Shown: positions 60,740 to 64,000 of the stretch, piece after piece | Layout of the letters: the number at the start of each line of letters is the position of its first letter | How positions within the stretch are numbered: the first letter of the stretch is position 1 | Assembly (NCBI RefSeq): GCF_011801125.1 | Contig: NZ_CP046171.1 | Span: 7,192,001 to 7,256,000 of the forward strand | Direction: 5' to 3' | DNA: 64,000 bases | Source: Nocardia brasiliensis | GTDB lineage: Bacteria; Actinomycetota; Actinomycetes; Mycobacteriales; Mycobacteriaceae | Notes under the pieces: generated by a model | What the model saw: only the letters and a program-made list of their open reading frames with translations | What the model was told of the DNA's origin: nothing | Databases searched by the model: none | Translations under genes and position numbers: made by a program

Positions 60740-61378
60740 ATGGCAGACTCCGCGGCCAAGGCCACCGCAGCACACATCCGCCAGGAGCTCGCCGGGTTAC
60801 GTACCGGCGCAACCGATCCCGCGTACGCGCCGGATCGTGAGCTGTTCGGCTCCTTTACCCACCAGGAGATCTGGGAGCTGGTCCGCGAGCCGCTGAATCC
60901 CGCCGCGCTCGGCCAGGTCGCGGCGGCCTGGCAGGCCAACGCGAGCGCGCTCGCCGAGGCCTTCCAAGCCTTTTCCGACGCGGTCAACCGGGAATTCGCG
61001 CGCTGGTCCGGCCATACCGCCGACGCCGCGCTGCGCGCCACTCGGGAATTCGTGCGCACCGGCATCGACGCACAGGAGGTCTGCCGTGCGGTGGCGCGGC
61101 TGATGGAGCTGAACAGCGATGCGGCGCAGACCATTCGGGACGCGATCGCGCCGCCGGAACCGTATCGGCCGCTGGACGATCCGGCCGCCGAGGTGGTCTA
61201 CGGCGGCAAGCGCCGGATGGCCCACGACAGCGCCGCCGCCGATCTCGAAGCCGACGTCCGGGACACGATGACCTACGTCTACACCCCGACCATGCCCGCA
61301 TCGGGCGACCGCGTGCCCCGCTTTCCCGCACCACCCGACGGCGCGCGCCGCGCCGGCGACGGGGGCGCCGCGCGGTGA
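60740..61378 (+). CDS. PPE/WXG100-like type VII secretion candidate
   Basis: 212 residues. Residues about 35-120 are two helices with FTHQEIWELVREPLNPAALG, AWQANASALAEAFQAFSDAV and the turn WSGHTADAALRATREF, a W-x-G hairpin as in WXG100/PPE proteins; the C-terminal half is more variable and contains DDPAAEVVYGGKRRM. The end overlaps the EspG gene by GTGA. The signal motif YxxxD/E is not clear. The domain assignment is by pattern only. Confidence 0.72.
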   Translation: MADSAAKATAAHIRQELAGLRTGATDPAYAPDRELFGSFTHQEIWELVREPLNPAALGQVAAAWQANASALAEAFQAFSDAVNREFARWSGHTADAALRATREFVRTGIDAQEVCRAVARLMELNSDAAQTIRDAIAPPEPYRPLDDPAAEVVYGGKRRMAHDSAAADLEADVRDTMTYVYTPTMPASGDRVPRFPAPPDGARRAGDGGAAR

Positions 61379-62106
61379 AATGGGTGTTGACCCCGGACGA
61401 GTTCTCGCACGTCTGGGAAAACGAGACCAGCCTGGACCGCAGGCCGTATCCGGTCAACATGGTGCCCGCCGCCACCGTGCGCACCGAATCCGAGTACGCC
61501 GCACTGCGTTTGCCGCAACGCTTCGCCCGCCAGGCCGACCCGGACCTGGCCGCGGCGCTCATGCTGTGCGGCCGCACCGACGCCACCGCCATCACCCTGT
61601 CCGGGGAGCGGAACACACCGCCGCGCAACGGTTGCGAGCCCGGGTCCGAGCGCATCCTGGCCTACGCCGCGGTGGTGCACAATCACGCGGGCATCCTGGT
61701 CGCCACCCCGGAGAAGGTGACGGTGCTGATGTGTCACGCCCGCGCCGTCGGCGAACGTCTCGTGCAGATCATCGGCCCGGCCCGCCCCGGCAAGCTCGGC
61801 ACCATGCGCGAACCCCAGGACGCGGTGCTCGGTCCCGATCGCGGCGAACCGTTCGGCACCAACGGTCATCGCGGCGCGGCGCGGCTGCGGCACACGCTGC
61901 GCAAGCCGGTCGACGGCCGCGGCTTCCTCACCGTCACCGTCGAACCGGAGAACCCGATGTCGCCGCCCACCCGCCACCGCACCTGGCTCGATTTCAGCGG
62001 CGACGGCCGGTACCTGCTGACCACCGCGCAGGACCTCATCCTCACCCCGGTCTCGGACGAGGACTTCGCCGCGCAGTTGGTCGCCCTCGCCCACATCCGG
62101 GTTTGA
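61375..62106 (+). CDS. ESX secretion-associated chaperone EspG family
   Basis: 243 residues beginning VKWVLTPDEFSHVWENETSL and DRRPYPVNM, the EspG signature (LTPDEF...W...RPYP). In mycobacteria EspG binds PE-PPE heterodimers in the cytosol and hands them to the ESX membrane machinery. GTG at 61375 overlaps the stop of the PPE-like gene. No ESX core gene (EccA-E, MycP) is in the window, so the cassette must use an apparatus elsewhere or be an orphan. C-terminal half has DFSGDGRYLLTTAQDL. Confidence 0.85.
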   Translation: MKWVLTPDEFSHVWENETSLDRRPYPVNMVPAATVRTESEYAALRLPQRFARQADPDLAAALMLCGRTDATAITLSGERNTPPRNGCEPGSERILAYAAVVHNHAGILVATPEKVTVLMCHARAVGERLVQIIGPARPGKLGTMREPQDAVLGPDRGEPFGTNGHRGAARLRHTLRKPVDGRGFLTVTVEPENPMSPPTRHRTWLDFSGDGRYLLTTAQDLILTPVSDEDFAAQLVALAHIRV

Positions 62107-62160
62107 CACGCTGCGCCGTCGCGCCGACCCATCCGGCCGTTACCTGGTTAGCTAGAGCGC

Positions 62161-63009
62161 ATGGCTAAGAAGGGCTGGTCCGTCCCGGCTACCGAGGCGC
62201 TGAAGGCCGACGGTTTGCAGATCACCGAGCTCGACACCTCCGCGACGCCGGGCTTCACCGGTGACAAGGCGGTGGGTCTGGACCTGCTGGCCGAGCGCAC
62301 CACCGTGCTGTCGGCGTTGCAGGAACGGCTCTACGCCAACGGCCGCTCCGGCGATCTGCGCAGCGTGCTGCTGGTGTTGCAGGGCATGGACACCGCGGGC
62401 AAGGGTGGCATCGTCCGGCATGTGATCGGCTCGGTCGATCCGCAGGGCGTCGATCACCACGCGTTCGGCGTGCCGACCGAGGAGGAGAAGCGCCACCACT
62501 ATCTGTGGCGCATCCGCAAGGCGCTGCCGCGCGGCGGCCAGCTCGGGGTGTTCGATCGCTCGCACTACGAGGACGTGCTGGTGGTGCGCGTGCACAACCT
62601 GGTGCCCGAAAGCGAGTGGGAGCCGCGCTACGACGAGATCAACGCCTTCGAGCGGGAACTGGTCGACGAGGGCACCACGGTGGTGAAGGTCGCGATGTTC
62701 GTCTCGCTGGACGAGCAGAAGAAGCGCCTGCGCGAACGGTTGGACCGGCCGGACAAGTACTGGAAGTTCAACCCGTCCGACATCGATGAGCGGGGCTACT
62801 GGCCCGCGTATCAAGAGGCGTACCAGGCCATGCTGGATCGCACGTCCACCGAGTACGCCCCCTGGCACGTGGTGCCCGCCGACCGCAAATGGTTCTCCCG
62901 GCTCGCGATCACCGAACTGCTCATCGACGCGCTGGAGCGCCTCGACCTGGCATGGCCCGCGGCGAAGTTCGATGTCGAGGAGCAGAAGCGGCGGCTCGAG
63001 AAAGCCTGA
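62161..63009 (+). CDS. Polyphosphate kinase 2 family (PPK2)
   Basis: Uses polyphosphate to phosphorylate nucleotides (or the reverse). 282 residues: Walker A-like LLVLQGMDTAGKGGIVRHV, GVFDRSHYEDVLVVRVHN (Walker B and lid Arg) and KFNPSDIDERGYWPAYQEAY with the lid module. One-domain class I PPK2 resembling Rv3232c and the mycobacterial GDP-phosphorylating enzymes; nucleotide preference cannot be read. ATG at 62161 follows TAGCTA at 12 bases. The upstream T7SS cassette and this gene may be cotranscribed. Confidence 0.92.
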   Translation: MAKKGWSVPATEALKADGLQITELDTSATPGFTGDKAVGLDLLAERTTVLSALQERLYANGRSGDLRSVLLVLQGMDTAGKGGIVRHVIGSVDPQGVDHHAFGVPTEEEKRHHYLWRIRKALPRGGQLGVFDRSHYEDVLVVRVHNLVPESEWEPRYDEINAFERELVDEGTTVVKVAMFVSLDEQKKRLRERLDRPDKYWKFNPSDIDERGYWPAYQEAYQAMLDRTSTEYAPWHVVPADRKWFSRLAITELLIDALERLDLAWPAAKFDVEEQKRRLEKA

Positions 63010-63014
63010 CGGCG

Positions 63015-63376
63015 CTACAGCAGCGGCCGAACCTGTTCGGCGACAAAGTGAACGAACCCCTCGGGGTCCGGTTCGTCGCCGGTCGGCTGGAGCACGACCG
63101 TGTCCGCGCCCGCCTCGGCCAGCGCGCGGACCGCGTCCGCGATCGAATCCAGCAGCGTCCCATCGGCATGCGACCCGCACAGTCGGATCGAGCGCGGCCC
63201 CTGGCCCCCGCGTACACGCGCGGCGATTGCCGACGTGCAGGCGCTCGGTCCAGGCCAGCGCGGCAGCCCTCCCACAGCCGCAGCTGTGCCAGTCCCGATT
63301 CCTCGGCGACCCCGGCCACGGCGTGCAGCCGTTCCGGCGGATTCTGCGGGCGCAATACGGCCTCGAGGGCAGTCAT
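63015..63376 (-). pseudogene. LLM-class F420-dependent oxidoreductase remnant with a large internal deletion
   Basis: From ATG 63376 the frame MTALEAVLRPQNPPERLHAV and AEESGLAQLRLWEGCRAG matches the start of F420-dependent LLM enzymes; near the stop at 63015 another frame reads RSIRLCGSHADGTLLDSIAD and GADTVVLQPTGDEPDPEGFV, the C-terminal part. The roughly 180 residues in between are missing and the two ends are in different frames. Stops before and after fit a deletion, so it is not functional. It is 5 bases from the PPK2 stop. Confidence 0.72.
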
Positions 63377-63568
63377 CCCACCATTGCCGGCCGCGCGCGG
63401 CGATACCCACATGGAATTTTCGCCGTCGCCAGTGCCCGATATTTCGGAAGTTCTCAGGTTGGTTCACGATGATGTGGGCCGTGGCCCGACCACACGGGGA
63501 CGAGTTCGCGCTCTACCATCGTGGCGGGCAGGTACCGGCAGTCGAGCGAAAGGCGTGGTGAACGCACG

Positions 63569-64000
63569 GTGAGCAAGAAACCGGCTGGGAAGAAGAACCC
63601 GTTGCTTGCGGCGGATCGCGCCGAACGCAACCGCAAGATCTTCATCCAGGTGGCCGTGGCCGCCGTGCTGATCGGCCTGATCGCCGCCATCGGCATCGGT
63701 GTCGCGGTGAAGAAGGCCCGCAAGGACGACCCCGGCCCGTCCCCCTCGATTCCGGTCGCTGCCAACCAAGCCCCCGACGCGGTCACCGGCACCATCACCG
63801 ACAACGGCGCGGTGCGCATCGGCAAGCCGAACGCGAAGGTCACCGTCCGGATCGTCGCCGACCTGCAGTGCCCCGCGTGCAAGGGCTTCGAGGACGCGAA
63901 CGCCCAGGTGCTCGCCGACGCGGTGAACAACGGAACGGCCACGGTCGAATACAACGTGATCGCGTTCCTGGACAAGGCCTCCACCACCCGGTACTCGACC
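63569..64000 (+). CDS. DsbA-family thioredoxin-like membrane protein (N-terminal part, cut by window edge)
   Basis: GTG at 63569 opens MSKKPAGKKNPLLAADRAER, followed by one membrane helix (about residues 26-50, FIQVAVAAVLIGLIAAIGIG) and an extracytoplasmic thioredoxin-like domain with the CXXC motif VADLQCPACKGFEDA near residue 114. Its topology is that of mycobacterial DsbA-like disulfide oxidoreductases (Rv2969c). About 144 codons are present and the frame is open to 64000. A partner vitamin K epoxide reductase gene may follow outside the window (inference). Confidence 0.88.
   Translation, partial: MSKKPAGKKNPLLAADRAERNRKIFIQVAVAAVLIGLIAAIGIGVAVKKARKDDPGPSPSIPVAANQAPDAVTGTITDNGAVRIGKPNAKVTVRIVADLQCPACKGFEDANAQVLADAVNNGTATVEYNVIAFLDKASTTRYST

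Noticed and set aside
1..64000. tRNA, rRNA, prophage, integrase or insertion sequence
   Set aside because: I looked along both strands for CCA-ended cloverleaf patterns, integrase motifs and terminal inverted repeats and found none that I could support.

Overview
The window is very GC-rich actinobacterial chromosome, most likely Nocardia or a close mycolic-acid relative. The evidence is gene content and order: read on the minus strand it largely follows the Mycobacterium tuberculosis block Rv0472c-Rv0527 (TetR, DUF445, XRE regulator, HbhA, DUF2516, DeoC, LprQ-like L,D-transpeptidase, MurB, MshA, YbjN, GpmA, SenX3/RegX3, Ppx, ProC, bS22, epimerase, acyltransferase, SerB-like, glutaredoxin, HemA/C/D/B, HemL, ResA-like, CcdA). 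Genus assignment is inference from this and from high GC. I saw no tRNA, rRNA, insertion sequence, integrase or CRISPR array.

Layout. 1-3.4 kb: tail of a haem/cytochrome c operon (hemL, a histidine phosphatase, a thioredoxin lipoprotein, a small ORF, ccdA). 3.5-6.2 kb: small secreted and membrane proteins. 6.2-15.6 kb: haem synthesis (hemB; rex-miniORF-hemA-hemC-hemD with a Rex operator over the rex promoter), interrupted by an immunity-like/Sel1 pair and a 23-bp tandem repeat. 15.6-29.2 kb: envelope and regulatory genes with strong mycobacterial synteny, ending in senX3-regX3. 29.2-34.7 kb: an accessory island with decayed genes, a decayed copy of a recurrent mini-ORF and two paralogous secreted S15/CocE-type hydrolases. 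34.7-45.1 kb: gpmA, ROK kinase, mycothiol synthesis (mshA), mscL, peptidoglycan genes (L,D-transpeptidase, murB), DUF2505 pair. 45-54 kb: orphan AbiEi-like gene, deoC, purU, hbhA with its regulator, DUF445. 54-64 kb: ABC1 kinase, trans-acting enoyl reductase-like protein, two serine hydrolases, a pentapeptide-repeat secreted protein, a three-gene type VII secretion-associated cassette with EspG, PPK2, an LLM-oxidoreductase remnant and a truncated DsbA-like gene.

The genes are tightly coupled. Many neighbours overlap by the four bases ATGA or GTGA. At least ten genes have no Shine-Dalgarno but a TANNNT hexamer 5-8 bases before the start codon, the pattern of leaderless transcripts.

The most unusual observation is a family of roughly 24-codon reading frames related to one another at both protein and DNA level. 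They sit exactly between rex and hemA and between ppx and its downstream gene, with ATGA overlaps on both sides. A third, decayed copy lies in the pseudogene island. They look like mobile or amplified translational-coupling elements.
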